DNA of 19,919 nucleotides, taken from positions 1 through 19,919 of the forward strand of contig JABYQS010000512.1 of the NCBI GenBank assembly GCA_022592435.1, given 5' to 3'. The first letter of the stretch is position 1. Every line of letters begins with the position of its first letter. A program made the translations under genes and the position numbers. Below, piece by piece: positions 1 to 11,131 of this stretch. The notes beneath the pieces were generated by a model. That model ran no database searches and was not told the origin of the DNA. It saw only the letters and a list, made by a program, of their open reading frames with translations. The stretch is from Cerioporus squamosus (Eukaryota > Basidiomycota > Agaricomycetes > Polyporales > Polyporaceae).

Positions 1-25
1 ATTGACGCGGCTCGGGGCATGACAG

Positions 26-1869
26 GGTGACAATGTCTATCGTGGCCCCTTGCGCGAATTCAAGAGGTTTGAGCTTTCCGCCTGGGCGGATCGCGTCATT
101 TCGTCACTGCCCCCTCCATCTCCCAACACAGACGAAGACGTCTTGCGACCCTCCATTCGCGCCAAGGACACCAAACAGGCGGCGAAAATACTGATATACC
201 TCGTTCACTGGTTGTTCATGCATGCTCCCAGTGGAGCGATCACACCTGAGCTTCGCGAGGTGTTTTCGCTTGATTTCACCCGTGACTTCTCGGGTGAGGA
301 TGTTTGTTGCCGCTTGGTACCTCTCGTTGAAATACTGAGGCATGCCGGCCACCTTGATATCGAAGTGTAAGCATCCATCCATCCCATTCTGCTTGCTACT
401 GCCCGACGAAGCTGACTCGTGGCGTTGCATCCCCGCTCACAGGTCGTGTGCCATCGGAGATAGCCCTATCCGGGCGGTAGTTCGCCATGCTGTCAAGCAA
501 CTCGTGGGCGACGTGCAGTACTGGCAGCCTCGCGGTCGCTTCCAGACGATCCAGTGGTTCCTCAAACGCGGGCCTAGGCTGGAGCGCGACTGTGCGTTGC
601 GCACGGCCGGCTTCATCTACCTGCTCCACCCTGTAGTCCTTCTAGTCGGGCCGGACCCCTTCTCCCCCTTTCTCATCCTCAACGCCCTGTGCGGCCCTCT
701 CCGGGTTGACGAGAAGTTCATGCGTTGCATGGATCCTGGGATGTGGGTAGCCCTCCGCCCATGGATCGACTTCGACACCAAGTCCCCTTTGCCCCGCAGT
801 GGTAGTGATCCGCTGTACAACCTTTTGCTTGAAGCAGATATCAATGTGAGTTTGCGATCGCTTCTGCGGCACGTACTTTTCTCATGATATCTATTTGCCA
901 GCCCGTTTACTATGGTCCCGGCGCCCTGCAGCCTCAGGATCTGGAAGCTGTCGAACAGACTCTGGTGGCGCACATGGTTTTGGGACACGGCAAGGTCGCT
1001 GACGAGTATGATATGGCCGCATTTGCAGAGGGGCTTTTTGCAGCCCATGCACAGCGCACGGACCTTCTGCAGGTATGTGATTCTTCTCTGTGAGCCTGTC
1101 ATCGTGCGCATACGTCAACATCGTCGATTTCAGACGTTCCAGGGCCTTGAACGCGATTATCTGGCGGCCATGTGCAACCAACGGCTCGACAGCGTGGATG
1201 AACTTCTTGCACACATCGAACCGCAGAGCGGTGTCGACCACTCCAAGATTGACCTCACGTTCCTCGGAGGTTCTGACGATGGGCCGTCAGATAACGGTGA
1301 ACGTCCCGGGGGAACGCTCGGGCTGGCGGACAACATATGGGACTCTACATACGAAGCTGACTTTGAGATCGCATTCCACTATTACATTTGGCAGCCGGGC
1401 CACCCCGACACCCCCATCATCAGGGAAATGGTTGGGGATGAATGGGAGCAGCACGCTTCCGACGAGCTCCTCCGGGCCCGCTTGTTCTTGACCATGATGT
1501 CCGGGAGCGATCTCATGCCCGTGGAACCCCATTGGCAGATCAAGGTAATTGTGTACCGCCATTGCTTCGATGTCATAGGTCTCATGCTCTTCCACAGATG
1601 GTGTTCGTACACACGGGGGTGCGCGATCCAGAGGGCGGCCGTGCAGTCAACCCAATCCCCGCTCCTGTGCGTGTCTCATTGGTTGTTCTCGTTGTCCTGA
1701 AATCTGACACAGTCTTGAGCAGATCGATATCCATGCATGCTTCTACGAATGCACCGTGACCATCGACGATGGGCTACGGAATCTTCTGGATGAGGGTAGA
1801 CCTTGGGACCAGTTCCAGTCGTGGTTGCATGGTGCGCTGCTGAATCCCGACGATTACAATCAGGCGTAG
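26..1869 (+). CDS. Unknown multi-exon fungal protein, 5' end outside window
   Basis: I do not recognise a named family. The model has six exons in consistent phase: 26-366, 443-845, 902-1072, 1134-1544, 1598-1666 and 1723-1869. All introns are GT-AG and 51-77 bases long. A stop codon in frame at 20-22 just before a CAG acceptor at 23-25 implies that the first exon(s) lie left of the window. The visible part is about 513 residues. No signal peptide, membrane segment or catalytic motif is evident. A glycine/aspartate-rich patch (GGSDDGPSDNGERPGG) lies in exon 4. The C-terminal half, with GHPDTP, then LLRARLFL..MSG, then the 147-base last exon, aligns by eye with the minus-strand gene at 14235-15141 (GHPDIL, LLRSRLLL..MTG, last exon also 147 bases). 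The two are therefore diverged paralogues. No frame break is seen here. Function unknown; structure well supported. Confidence 0.72.
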
Positions 1870-2034
1870 CTTTCCGTCATGTGTAGTTGAAAAAATGTGT
1901 CGCTGTGCACACATCCCGTAGAGCGATATGAGATCTCAATCCATCTTCGCGCGAATCACTTACAGTGTCTTGTCATATCGTCCGCCGGGCCGTAGCTTCA
2001 CCGCAAATTAGTTCAGGAGTACTTAAAGTCCCAT

Positions 2035-2922
2035 ATGCTGCCTGGCCGCCGAGACAGACAGCTTGAATGCGTGCGCGTAAATCTCTTGCATCCTGTCCTC
2101 ATGAGCTCAGTCTGGTCCAACAGCACCAGCTTGTCTAGCGAGGCTCTCCAAGTACTGTATCGCGAGGTGAGTTACAGGACTTGTTCTTAATCCCCGTGTG
2201 GGCCACTGATCAATGTATGTGTGCAAGCTGTATCTCATGCGCCATCATGTTGAGGACTTCGCTATGGTGCTGGGTGGTGAGCATGCACGCGCCTTGACTG
2301 GCCGTGGCATCCAGAGGGCAGAGTCGTGATCTCTGACTTTTGTCCAGAGCACCGAAGACCTTTGCAATACCTCGCTTGCAGAGACCTCCATGACCGTCTG
2401 TCAGGTGAGTCGATGGCCCTGCCTGGTGGGCTCATAGCACTCACCCTCGGTGCAATCTCTAATGTATCGCTCCCGTTAGCCATCATGCAGACGATCAGGA
2501 TGGAGCTTGTCTATCAAGCAGAGGTCGGCGAGGAATGGCTGGCCCATGCTCCAAGTCAAGACTCGTCTCTGCTGCCAGCATCGCCATTGGAGCAATCACC
2601 GCCGTCTGAATTCGATCTCACAGAGTCAGAAGCACCGACTGAAGACTTTTACTCGGCGGGAGCTCCCTCCCCACCGCCACCCTGGGAGGATGACTTCTGG
2701 AAGAGCGACAGCGACATTGATACGTCATGGCAGCCTTTGGGGCTGGTTAACATTGACGACGAGGAGTCGGATTGGCCTAGCCCCATGCTGTTGCAGTTAG
2801 ACGCAGCCATATCAGGTCTAGTGGCCTCGCCGGAGGAGGCTGCTGAGGCACAGGTATCGGCCTATTGGAGGGAGGTCGAGGACACATTGCCCGAGGGAAT
2901 CACCATTGATATGTTGACGTAG
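2035..2922 (+). CDS. Unknown four-exon fungal protein, acidic middle region
   Basis: Not recognised. Exons 2035-2166, 2228-2276, 2315-2404 and 2480-2922 join in phase to 714 bases (237 residues). The ATG at 2035 is the first in the open exon, 166 bases after the stop of the preceding same-strand gene. The first donor (GTGAGT at 2167) is strong. The second intron is only 38 bases, short even for fungi, so that boundary is less sure. The third (75 bases, GTTAG acceptor) could also be retained, since the frame stays open through it. The N-terminal half contains histidine/cysteine residues (LYLMRHHVEDF, then CPEHRRPLQYLACRD). The C-terminal half is strongly acidic and rich in Ser/Pro (SPPPPWEDDFW, DDEESDW), suggesting a disordered region. 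No transmembrane segment or catalytic motif is visible. Confidence 0.55.
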
Positions 2923-3547
2923 TTCCTCTGTAAGAGGGTTCCGCTGGTCAAGTCTGGTGACGATCCCAAGTGCCGTCATGTCCTAGTACTTAGTCTCCGT
3001 CGACGCATGGGCACGTTCTGCCGTTCTGCCAACTACAGCGACCGACGGCGCGACCCCGCGTGTAACAGTGGGCCATCTAGGGCTCACCAGAATCTTGTAT
3101 TGCAAGGTTCTCGGTACGCCCGGGAGTGTCGCTGAGATCTGACATCCGGCACTGGCAGTGCTTCTCGGTTATTTCCCTGAGAACATGGGGGCATTACCTT
3201 CCCCCTTCGGGACACAGACAAGGTGAGCAGCGCGAGTGGTTAACATCCTCATGTCTGTGCCATCTCATTATGAGAGTACTTACAACGGTGGAAGTTGGCT
3301 GGGAGGGGCATGACGTGGCCTCGTGATGATATGGCCAGTAGGCTATGGACTACGCACCGGCCGAGTGTCCCTGTGAGACGGCGGATGGCAGCAACCGCAT
3401 TGTCTGTCTCTGCATGGCCTTGGCACGCTCGTTATGTGAGCTCATGTACAGTCGCAGACAGTCTATCACATCAGCATCTTTCACTTCATCGTGCCCAGGA
3501 TACGCGCGTCAAACAACTTTCCCTTCTCCCTCTCCCTCCCTGTGCTC
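2923..3547. other. Intergenic stretch without supported genes
   Basis: About 620 bases between two + strand genes. Short open frames occur on both strands, but none shows splice partners, sensible composition or a recognised domain. The last 80 bases before the next start are pyrimidine rich on the + strand (TTTCCCTTCTCCCTCTCCCTCCC near 3518-3540, given here as a CT-rich description). That is typical of fungal 5' leaders and promoters, so this part probably serves the gene starting at 3548. Confidence 0.4.
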
Positions 3548-4399
3548 ATGCCGGCTCTGACCTTGCCTTCTCTTCTTGACGCAACATCGTGGGGCCAGCC
3601 CGTCCCTCCGGTCCCCTGGGAGCTCCCAGTGCACGGTGCGCGCGGACATGGATTCATCCGCATTGTGGATTCCCTGGATCTCTCTCGAGTAAACCGCCTG
3701 GAACGCCTCACCATCGAATTGCACGTCCACTGCGGCGACTCTACGGGGTCCGAATTCCCTGCCAACGACGGCATGATCAGCGTACGTGATGCATGCAGTT
3801 GTGCCTGCTTGCCTTACAATCTGTTTTCCACAGCTCCCATTTCCTGCGCGCCGTCAGGAATGCCGGCCATGGAAGGATACTTCTTGCCCGCTCGATATTG
3901 ACCTTGCGCAGCTGCAGCAAACGCACGAGGAGTCATTCGTGGCGCTCCACTTGATCTTTGCGTATTTCGGAGCGTTTCACCCACCAGGCGACGAGGACGT
4001 CGTTCAGATGCAATGGCATCGCTTCGCGCGCGGGGTGTGGGCTGTCATGGAGGCTGCGGAGATCGCACAGGATGAACGCGCCGTGGCGGTGGCCAGCTGG
4101 GGCAAGGCGAATCTTCCGGTACGTCGCCGTGGTTGCACTAGCCCCCGTACTTTTCTAACCTCTCACTGCCGTAGGATGAGGTGTTCGATGGCCCTTGGTG
4201 GGCAGGTCGTTGGAACTGGTATCCACCCCTGCCCAGGCAGATCGAGTACACGGACGAAGAGGACGTGTCCGAATTTGAGTTTGGGGAGGGACTGGATGGG
4301 CTACCCGTCCCAGAAGGCACATTCCCCCCTCAGTTCTGGGCAGGATGGGCGGCAGATGCTGTCGGGCCGGTGACGAGAGGACGTTCATTGGGCACATAG
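3548..4399 (+). CDS. Unknown three-exon fungal protein
   Basis: Not recognised. Exons 3548-3781, 3834-4118 and 4175-4399 are all in phase 0 and give 247 residues. Introns are 52 and 56 bases with GTACGT donors and CAG/TAG acceptors. The ATG at 3548 follows a CT-rich leader. An in-frame extension up to 3491 is open but has no better start. The protein begins with a proline-rich segment (SWGQPVPPVPWELPVHG), then a mixed region with an aromatic/hydrophobic core (FVALHLIFAYFGAFHPPG). It ends in an acidic tail (YTDEEDVSEFEFGEG). No catalytic signature, signal peptide or clear membrane helix is seen. It stands alone on its strand, with about 1.8 kb of gene-poor DNA downstream. Confidence 0.6.
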
Positions 4400-5336
4400 A
4401 GCTACGAATCCATGGAACCAATGTAATCGAAGGTTCTGTGAGCTCCGTGCTCACAGATCCACATGCTCTTGCGCGAGGAGAATTGCGTGCCGACGCTCAC
4501 GCATGTCTGTGCCTGAGTATAACGTCGCAGGATAGCAATCCTTGGGAGTCTGAGAGCCTGGTATTCGTCCGGCGTCGGGGTGAGTCAACGCACTGCTGAG
4601 GACTGTGTGCATAGGACTGGTTGGCGGTATACGGCCCAGACGACACCACGTCCCATGTAATCAAGCCCAGCATGTTGGTCTGTAGCCTTTCCCTGGCTAG
4701 AATTCCTGCTCAGGGCGGGCGTGTAGGGCGTGCAACGGAAAGGGCATGCAGGGCAAAGCAGAAGACATACTCGTCAGCCGGCTGATCATGCTAAAACTTG
4801 TGGTGCGTACCGTCCATTCCCGAAGCGTCGTCGTGGCCTTCCTCCCATGAAGACAGCGTTCAGGGACTCCCAAGGCCAGGTGGCCGCGCTTCCCATGTCT
4901 CGATGACAGCGGATATAGCCACCCATGTCAACTGCACCTCCCGAAAGGTATGTTCGCGGCTTCAACCCGATCCATGTCCAGCAGTCGCACGCGATAGAGA
5001 CTGAGCAGATGTAGACACGGCACTCAGAACAGGTAACATGAATTCATTTGGACACATTACAACGTCAGGGAGTGTACGATGGCTTGCGACGACTAAGGAA
5101 CAGGGTGTACAGTAAACCACTCGCCTAAACTCACCACTGCCACCAATTGCACGGGTGTGGCAGCACGATCGTGTGTCCGCAGGACCGTGGGGGTGCCCGT
5201 GGTGCAGCCCTTTGGGCTGAATTTAACTGTGCATATATAATGGGTCAGCCGCATGCCAGACCGGGCAACAAGTGTGTACCTCTTGGGACGGAGTGGTCTG
5301 GTGGCTGCTCAGCGTTGAAGCCATCTGATGGCCTTG
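4400..5336. other. Gene-poor stretch
   Basis: No convincing gene on either strand. Short open frames (for example 5147-5443 on +) lack recognisable composition, splice partners or homology that I can see. A TATA-like string (GCATATATAATGG near 5231-5243) is present but has no supported gene behind it. The stretch leads directly into the degenerate tandem repeat that starts near 5337. Confidence 0.4.
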
Positions 5337-5810
5337 AAGCGCGTTGGAACAACGCACGCTCGAGGATATCTAGACAACTAAGTAGGACTTCTTGGCTGGA
5401 ACAGTGCGAAAAGCCGGAGCCTCACTGCCCTTTTCACTGGTGAGCATGGGCCGAGGTCGTCGGAATGACGTATTCTCGAGGATGTTCAAGCGACTGCCAA
5501 CAACGACGACGCTGGAACAGCGTTGACATCACGGTGGAAGGGGCAGGATGATCGTCGCCGTCTCTCAAGGGCGTTGGAACGACGCATCCATGAAGGACGT
5601 TGAAGCAACTGCCAACCACGACGACGTTGGAACAGCGATGCCATGGCCGCGGGGGCAGCATGGTGCTCCCCGTCATTGAAGGGCGTCGGAACGACGCATC
5701 CATCGAAGACGTTCAAGCGACTGCAGCATGGTCGCGGCGCCATCATAGTGCTCGCCGGTAATGAAGGGCGTCGGAACAACACATCCTTCGAGGACGTTGA
5801 TGTGGGCCAA
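5337..5810. repeat. Degenerate ~113 bp tandem repeat with small hairpin cores
   Basis: Five diverged units share a core of the form GCGTY-GGAAC-RACGC. The cores sit at 5341-5355, 5458-5470, 5571-5585, 5683-5697 and 5768-5782, giving steps of about 115, 115, 112 and 85 bases. After the core most units continue with CATCCAT..GA.GACGTT.AAGC.ACTGC. Two units also share a second block, CCAAC.ACGACGACG.TGGAACAGCG (from 5497 and 5612, 115 apart). The core is a small inverted repeat with a GGAAC loop. The innermost stem pair varies as TT/AA, TC/GA or T-G wobble, so pairing is mostly kept. The last unit has lost the outer pairs. No open frame is conserved across the units. Confidence 0.75.
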
Positions 5811-6079
5811 GGGGGGTATTCGATGCTTGCTTGGATATGGCTGGGAAGGGAGGAGGAACATGGTTCGGACACAAACAGACTCACCTGATGTCAACATCCC
5901 CCTCCTGCCCGCGAGCCTCTGTCCGATCTCTGATTTACACCAACATCAACGTGCTTGAATTGGGCCAATACTGAAGGAGGCAGGGAAAGAGCGGAGGTGA
6001 GGGTGCAACCCATAGTGGTCAGACTCTCACAAAAAAGGTCCCGGATGATTCCGAGGAGAAGCGCCTAGCTCGGAGGCGG

Positions 6080-6247
6080 GGGGTGGGCACTCCTCCTCCC
6101 CTTCTTCTTTGCTTCTGTGACCATTCTACGTACTCGCTGCCGTAATTCCCCCCGCCACTTTCTTCCTGGTTCAAGTTGATTGCGTTTGGCTTCTGGTCAG
6201 TTAATGTGAACATCCGCAGACCTTCCTGCTGATTCAACCACCCAGAG
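6080..6247 (+). promoter_or_regulatory. CT-rich leader/promoter of the dioxygenase gene
   Basis: The + strand upstream of the ATG at 6248 is pyrimidine rich (cytosine/thymine runs around 6091-6115 and 6145-6170), as is common for fungal core promoters and 5' leaders. No clear TATA box was found in the last 150 bases. A leader intron ending at a CAG near 6220 cannot be excluded. Confidence 0.35.
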
Positions 6248-7657
6248 ATGCCCCCTCAGCGCTCTTCCGGGTGGGGTGGCCCAAAAACCAGGTCGCAAAC
6301 AGCGAACTCGCAACCCCTCCCCCCGAAACGTAAAGGACGCAAGAAGTGGCAGGACTTCAGGCCCACCGAGGAAGATGTCCAGAGACAACAGGCTACATTG
6401 GATCTCGAGGTCGGAATGGACATGGTTAGCGATCTTTCTGAGTGAGTGGTGCACCAATTCTCTCATTTTATTTCGGCTGACAGAAGTTCCCAAGGACACC
6501 AACCACCTGGGAGCGACGCACCCCCACGGCCCAGCGTGCGTCTGTGTGCAAGGGGGCCGCTCGCCATGCTGTCGCTGGGGCGCGTAAAGCGCAGAGCCGC
6601 GCCGGGACAGGTGAGTTCAGTGCGCAATGCCTCAGTCAGTTCTAACCCGGATACGCAGTCAATATGAAGGTGTTCTCCCTTGCCAAGGCAGTGGCTACGC
6701 CACATGGTCGTCCGGAGAACGTTGTGGAGGTTGAGCCTCCCGGCCTGATCACTGTTCTGCATGGCGACAAACCTGCACGCCTCCTGAGCAAGGATGGTTA
6801 CGACATCTTCTGCCACCTCCCCGGCGGCATCCACGGGAAGAGTCTGGTGGGTCCGATCGCTCGTCTTCCGACTGTGGCTGAGATGTGAGGAACAAATGCA
6901 TTCCAGACCGAGCTTGTCGAGGCGGCGAGGACATGGGGCTACACCTGCAAGCCGTCAAAGTCTGTGTCCAATGACAAGAAAGGTGGCTACAAAGAAGTGG
7001 GCGACCTTGTAGGAACGACACGCATCGTGCTAGCATGGCACGCCATCGGGCATCCGGTACGTGAAACTGTCTATATTGTCCGGTCGTGTCGCACTCAACA
7101 TGGCAATGTACGAAGCACGATGAACCCGGCGTGTGCGCCGACGTGCTCCGTACTCGGCTGACTTTCAATGGCGCATGCGAGCTGCTCGAGAAGTTGGACG
7201 TGATCAACTCGTACGTCATGGCGCTGCTGAAGGCCATAGACCCCAAGCAATACGAGTCATTGGAGAAGCTGTACCAATGGCAACTTCGCAAGTTCCCTAG
7301 CTCTTGCGCGCTATCCTGCCTGGCTGCCCCCCCCCGCTCTTTTTTGAAGGACGCGAAATACAGTTCAACCGCTTCTCGAAGGTGCATTGGGACAATCAAG
7401 ACCCTCACTATGCATGGGCGATCATCATCTATTTCGGCACGTTCGGGTCTTGTCATCTGAAGTTCAAGCAATTGCGGACTGAGGTGGTGCTGCGGCCAGG
7501 TGACGTTGTCACCATCCGTGGTCAGGACATCTTGCACGAGGCAGACGACTGGGATCTCGGTGAACGCCATCTGATCGTACATTTTACTCATCGCTTGCTG
7601 TGGGTTCAGGCCAAGCTGAAGTGTAGGACGAGCTATGCCGCACCGTTCAGCGACTAG
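6248..7657 (+). CDS. TET/JBP-like 2-oxoglutarate/Fe(II) dioxygenase, one-base frame break
   Basis: TET/JBP enzymes oxidise the methyl group of a base in nucleic acid, typically 5-methylcytosine, using Fe(II), oxygen and 2-oxoglutarate in the nucleus. Exons are 6248-6424, 6484-6610, 6659-6846, 6907-7056 and 7116-7657 (about 394 residues if the frame is counted through). The N-terminus is basic (PPKRKGRKKW). A conserved-looking middle (AWHAIGHP, then DPKQYESL) leads into the double-stranded beta-helix core. Iron ligands are visible as HWD (codons 7385-7393) and a distal His (7535-7537, ILHEADDW), with a 2-oxoglutarate-binding Arg in GERHL (7565-7567). Between about 7300 and 7340 the frame must change. 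A run of nine C at 7327-7335 is the obvious place, and one more base would restore a continuous frame. It could be a recent pseudogene, or intact with a sequence error. The substrate is inferred from the family only. Confidence 0.8.
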
Positions 7658-7811
7658 ATAGGTGTGCTTGTGATGTATATCCTTAGTGAACGTTCGTATA
7701 TATTTGGCAAGCTCATCCTGCTGGCTGTCATGGTTGAGCTTCTGCATCTTGTCCTGCCCGCTGAGCACTTGTAGAGGCTCGCTCGGTTCTATCACTCATT
7801 AGGAACCGACG

Positions 7812-7822
7812 ATTATATATGG
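7812..7822 (+). promoter_or_regulatory. TATA-like element upstream of the small basic gene
   Basis: ATTATATATGG lies about 180 bases upstream of the ATG at 8001 and is the best TATA-like string between the dioxygenase stop (7657) and that start. A second AT string (CGTATATATTTGG near 7695) lies in the 3' flank of the dioxygenase. Assignment is by position and sequence only. Confidence 0.3.
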
Positions 7823-8000
7823 AGGAGAAGATACTCCATACGGGTGCCATTGGATACATAAGACGCTTAGGACACTGAGTGAGTGTAAGACGGCGCGCCA
7901 GCTTGGAGTGTCTTACTCTCGTCGCGGGCGCTCTAATAGGCTCTGTTAAGACCCTCCTTCGTGATTCCTTCCCATTCCGAATCTCAGGAATCCTCGTACC

Positions 8001-8840
8001 ATGGGCAAAACCACCTCGCGCCGTGCTCGCACGCAACTCATCCCCACCGACAAGGCGCGGCAGGCCCTGCTTCGCAAGGAGCGCAATCGCAGATACTATG
8101 TGCGGCGCAAACTGTAAGCCGTGTTGCCGTTCTTCCATGCATCTCCCCCCATTAACATTTCGAACGTGCATAGGCGCGAATCAGGGACAGTCCCTATGGA
8201 TGCGGTGGAACCTACTACACTGAGCGGCCTGGAGGCCTCCAAGGACACCGTGCAGACCGACGGCACATGGGGGGCCCCTGCCATCAAGCAACCGGAAGAA
8301 CAACGCGGCGCTGCCCCGAGGTTTCAGGCAAGGTCCCTTGGCACCCCCGGAGTACAATAGTCCCTGACCCAGGCTAGCAGTCGCCTTCATCGGACGAATC
8401 CTTTTTCAGATACCAGATTGCAGGTGAGTCGGACCCTTCTAGCTTGAGACTCATATCATGCTGGCGCTGCACAACTAGCCACTATGAAGAGCTGACTGAC
8501 TTACAGCAGCGGACCAGTACCAGTTCCTGCGACGCTCAGTCTTGGTGACGCGGCGCAAGTTCGCACACTGAACGAGGCTTTGCTCGAGTGGGGATATATG
8601 CGGGACTCCGTGAAATATCAGCGCGGGCTTGACAAGAATATGCGCCGGGCTCAGCGTGCCGATGATGAGACCCGGACGACGTGGATGGCTGAGATGGACG
8701 AGTGGCTTGCTGAGGGAGACGAATTGGCAGACGAGCTGTACAAGCTCGCGTCTGAGGAGTTCAGTGCGAGCATTTTGTCTGTCATCTTCAACGTACTGTA
8801 CATGATTGCGGCCGTCGAGGCCAGACTTTACCAGCTGTGA
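8001..8840 (+). CDS. Small protein with basic N-terminus and a 14-base micro-exon
   Basis: Exons 8001-8113, 8174-8351, 8410-8423 (14 bases) and 8507-8840 join in phase to 639 bases (212 residues). The micro-exon is supported by three points: a clean TTTTTCAG acceptor, a GTGAGT donor, and its phase fitting both neighbours exactly. Reading on without it stops at 8360. Residues 15-40 are very basic (RQALLRKERNRRYYVRRKL), resembling the basic half of a bZIP-type DNA-binding region, but no leucine zipper follows at the right distance. The C-terminal half is a charged helical region (DDETRTTWMAEMDEWL, EGDELADELYKL) ending in a hydrophobic helix (ILSVIFNVLYMIAAVEA). The gene lies in the same direction as the dioxygenase upstream. 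A nucleic-acid-binding role is an inference from charge alone. Confidence 0.6.
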
Positions 8841-8917
8841 TTGGCGAATAGTGTAGGTTTATTCCACGACGCACACATGTATCAGGCTACGGCAAGTTAC
8901 AATTGACGGTTGCGTTC

Positions 8918-11131
8918 TTATCCATTGTAGAATTCGGGAGATACAGGAAGACTGATACCTTTTGCCAAACCATACCGCTCCACAATAGCCTCAGCCCATC
9001 GAACAAACGTCGCACACGGTTCCCACAAGGCGTCGTGAACACCTGCAGGGTGGGGCTCCGGCGGAATCACACGACAGTTTGGCAACGGAGTTGGCCCAAA
9101 GAGGGCCTTCATGGCTTCGTAAGCCCGAGGTTCAATGGGTGTTGTCGAGGACGTTGAGTGGGAGTCATGTTGCCAGACGTGTTTGTTCTGGCCTAGCCAT
9201 GTGTACACGGCTTGAACCTTCTCCAAGCGCGAACGAACGGAACGATATGTTTTCGGTCGCATACCGAGGATGATCATAACGTCATCAGGACGCACGAGGA
9301 GAGTATCGCCGTGTACTTGCACAGTGACACCATGGCTGTCGGGAGTGCCTGTCCCAATCCCTAGATCGGCGAGGGTGCCGCCGATGCAGCACAAGCGTAG
9401 GACATCGCGGTATGCCACTCCGTACGGAGGGGGTTTGCTGCTCAGCTCGCGAGCCTTACGGACACGCTCCGGGAAGCGGCGACATATGAAATCGACAATC
9501 TGTGGGTCAACGGTCGGCAGTGGCTTCGGCCCTCCTGCCTTCCCGGTGCGGCCGCTGTCTTCATCGGCCTATTCTTCCACGGGGGGGACCACTGAGGAGT
9601 GACGGAAATCTGTGTGCCAGCGCAATGTCAGTACTCTCAACTGGATGGGCCTTGCAAGCAGATAATGTACCAGGCTCACTCAGCAACTCCGACTCATCAC
9701 CGCTGGAGTCAGAATCGGTAGGCGGCAGGCTGCCTCGGGATGATACACCTGCTAGGGACGCAGGAGTGGACATATGGGATCGAGAGGGCTGGGTTCCGAC
9801 GGTGAGAGCCTGCCGGGGGGTGGGAACTGGATGTGGATCGTTCGAGAACAGAGTCGGGGCGGTCCAACTGTTCAGATGATCCTGTCTGGCCAGCTATCAA
9901 TGAGGGTATTAGTGTCGGAGAGGCACCACAAAGGTGACATACAGCAGGAGAGTGCACAGATTGCTCACCTGGTCTCGAATGGCACGTTGATGCATGAGGG
10001 CGAGATCGGGAGGAACAGGCTGAAAGGCAGGTCGGCGTGCTTCGATGTATGCTCTTACTGCCTCTGCTATGGCTGTTGCATGCCCCTGCAGTCCGGCATG
10101 TGAACCGAATGCTCTATCGAATGCTGGCGTCAGACGTCGCGGGCCCCCAGGTGAAAGCTGCAGAGCTTACGCCTCCCGTGATGCGAGCGGTATGACACCG
10201 TGCGCGTTCTCTGAAGAACTTTCCTCTGCGGCTTGTAGGCTCGCGCAAGGGACACTGGCCCCGTCTCGGCTCATGAAGACGTCGGGACAGTCATCCATGT
10301 ACCTCTGATGCTGCGGGCGTTCCTGGTTAGAGGAAGAGTGAGGCGATGTAGTTGCGTCCCTGAGAGCTGACTCACCCGCACGACACCTTCCAAATCATGT
10401 CTGTCCAACCCATCAGTATCATTCATGGGCGCAAGGAGGCCATCCCCATCATTGTGATAGCGGGAGTCGCCAGCGGGCCCAATGGCAGAATCTCGAAGGC
10501 CAGACACTGATATCTGAAAGACCGTAAGACGGATTGAATTGTCAGGGGACAGCCTAGTCACCACACCGACGAAGTCACGCACAATGTGATCCCTGATCCA
10601 CTGACCGGACCGTGTCGTTGGACAACACCGGACTGCCTGACGCCTCCTCAGTGCGAACGCGATCATGCTCACTGTGCTCTACTGCAGGCTCAGGAGCATC
10701 TTGAGCAGCGGCCGGTGGCAGGGGGAGCGGACGTGTTTCCAAAGGGTCTAGTGAGCATGTTGAACGTGTCAGAAGAGACTCCTTCACCTTCGCGCTGACA
10801 CATACCTGGTGCAAGAAGCAAGTAATCTTCCCGAGAACCGTCCTCGCTGGCCATGGTGTTGTCTTCGTATGATGCGACACCTGAACCCTCCACCCCTTGC
10901 AAGTAAACTGAGGAACATGCGAGAACTTCATCACACGCGAAACTGACTCACCATGTTGAAGTGTCGATAGGGTATCCTGGAGGACTGTATCATTCGCGGG
11001 GATCTGGTAGAGGGACAGGTGGCCAGCTCTTGGGCCTCCCTGGCCTGCACGCGGCGTTGATACCTCTGAGAGCGAGCACTTGGCAATGTCGCACTGTGCG
11101 TAACCATCTGATTGTCGCTTTCTTGGGCGGT
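8918..11131 (-). CDS. Unknown many-exon fungal protein with acidic/Ser-Pro low-complexity half
   Basis: Not recognised. Reading down the minus strand, exons 10907-10806, 10747-10583, 10506-10376, 10304-10171, 10113-9969, 9893-9671 and 9558-8918 join in phase to about 513 residues. A further upstream exon ends at 10952 (reading IPANDTVLQDTLSTLQH). Its start, placed near 11131, is uncertain. The intron 9559-9670 uses an AAG acceptor and is the weakest junction. The N-terminal half is acidic and rich in Ser/Pro/Glu (EDGSREDY, EPAVEHSEHD, DSDSSGDESELL), so probably disordered. It contains one helical stretch (AIAEAVRAYIEARRP). The C-terminal exon looks folded (FICRRFPERVRKARELSS, LRLCCIGGTLADLG, VHGDTLLVRPDDVMIILGMRP). 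No catalytic motif is identifiable. It converges on the + gene ending at 8840, with 77 bases between the stops. It may continue into the cysteine-cluster gene upstream. Confidence 0.6.

Noticed and set aside
617..1111. Minus-strand open frame of about 164 codons
   Set aside because: It is antisense to well-phased exons of the first gene and spans two of its introns.
5147..5443. Plus-strand open frame of 98 codons near a TATA-like string
   Set aside because: Its composition is not protein-like, its 3' part overlaps the degenerate repeat, and no partner exons were found.
6749..7795. Long minus-strand open frame of about 348 codons
   Set aside because: It lies antisense to the dioxygenase exons, has no recognisable domain and crosses the introns of the + gene. 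It is a shadow of GC-rich coding sequence.
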